A stretch of DNA of 64,000 nucleotides, taken from NCBI GenBank assembly GCA_014529385.2, contig CM043965.1, forward strand, positions 59,366,933-59,430,932, read 5' to 3'. Under the pieces are notes generated by a model. The model had not been told where the DNA came from and did no database searches. It worked only from the letters and a program-made list of their open reading frames with translations. Below, piece after piece: positions 63,298 to 64,000 of this stretch. The DNA comes from Adiantum capillus-veneris. Lineage: Eukaryota; Streptophyta; Polypodiopsida; Polypodiales; Pteridaceae. The first letter of the stretch is position 1; the number at the start of each line of letters is the position of its first letter. The position numbers and the translations under genes are program-made.

Positions 63298-64000
63298 AGT
63301 GACCATTTTGCTTGAATTATTTGAAGAGTATGAAAATGAATTTCTAGGTGCTATATATCCACAAAGTTGCCTTATGAGCTGAAAAAAACTTAGCATTTTT
63401 TTTGGAGTATCGATCTCACCATTAACCTTACTCTTGCACAACATTTTTGAACCTAAACTGTGTGAAAAAACGGGTCCTGTTTTTGGCTTTTTTTCAAGTT
63501 TTGGCAATTATACCACTCTAAACTTCATGTTTGTGAGGTTTAGATGGCTAGAGGTTAGGCCTTCATAGTTCTCAACATGTTTTGATGCTTGTAGGGAGAA
63601 CTAAGTGTTAAAATTGAAAGTTATGACCAATTTATAAGAATTGCATAATCCTGCTTTTTGGCCAAAATTAGCACTTTTATGATTTTTTTGGTGGCTTTCT
63701 TCATATCCAAATTCAATTTTGATTGTGTAAGTGTAACGTATAACATAAAGCTAATCTTCCTTGAGTTTTGGGGGACCTAATATGCTATATAGCATAGTAT
63801 ATGATGATGGTTGAATTTTTTGATTGCTGAAGAATACGATACATTTTAGAGTAGCAAGTATAACTTTTTGCTAGTTTCTTAGGCCAATTGTGTGTATTTT
63901 GTAGGTAGTAACCATATCTAATCATAGACTACAAACTTGGCTAGATATTGAGTAGTTTCTATGGGTGTTTGCTGTATTTAGCACTTTATCATTGCCCCCA
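63298..64000. other. no gene recognised
   Basis: AT-rich, stop-rich sequence to the window edge. Confidence 0.4.

Overview
The window looks like nuclear DNA of a land plant with a large, repeat-dominated genome. The evidence is TGGTATCAGAGC-type tRNA-iMet primer-binding sites, plant-style Ty3/gypsy, copia, LINE and hAT relics, GT-AG introns, eukaryotic retrocopies (cytosolic aldolase, ribosomal protein L12), a neurochondrin fragment and about twenty long (GA)n/(CT)n tracts. A fern or other non-seed plant is plausible but is inference only; nothing here fixes the species. There is no operon structure, no CRISPR array and no complete host gene. The only long intact reading frame is a LINE ORF2 of 1126 codons.

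Layout. 1-4649: two related 1.2-kb LTRs facing head to head around an 844-bp piece of a zf-RVT (reverse-transcriptase zinc-finger) protein; a gag-like relic lies left of the first LTR. 5038-11280: two decayed plus-strand Ty3/gypsy 3' halves (integrase, polypurine tract, LTR). 11481-12843: a minus-strand hAT transposase relic cut off by a 7.5-unit satellite at 12844-14262 whose monomers carry a tRNA-like pol III promoter. 14703-19960: several gypsy LTRs, one of them rearranged. 20040-21900: an unrecognised retroelement-like segment. 22704-23695: three neurochondrin exons on the minus strand. 24418-27050: LINE debris and a LINE with ORF1 and endonuclease. 27085-27570: an LTR fragment. 29960-32160: a decayed LTR element with iMet primer site. 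32811-37382: a decayed full-length LINE. 38311-38800: two 5S-rRNA-like units. 40303-42180: copia gag-protease relics on both strands. 47935-48172: a hAT MITE with a perfect 8-bp target duplication. 49509-52058: aldolase and L12 retrocopies. 52646-56098: the LINE with intact ORF2. 56171-64000: repeats, microsatellites, an A-rich block and a gag-protease relic.

The most interesting pattern is that the LINE copies are bordered at BOTH ends by long (CT)n tracts in the sense of the element, and their 3' ends run into (CT)n where poly(A) would be expected. Three loci show it (24418-24645, 32761-37426, 52507-56170). Two cellular retrocopies next door are also fenced by (GA)n tracts. This suggests a plant LINE lineage whose integration is tied to GA/CT microsatellites, either by targeting them or by carrying a (CT)n tail that expands them. 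Other notable items are the pol-III-promoter satellite, the 5S-like repeat, the inverted LTR pair, the inverted L12 retrocopy and a 3' LTR with an internal micro-inversion.
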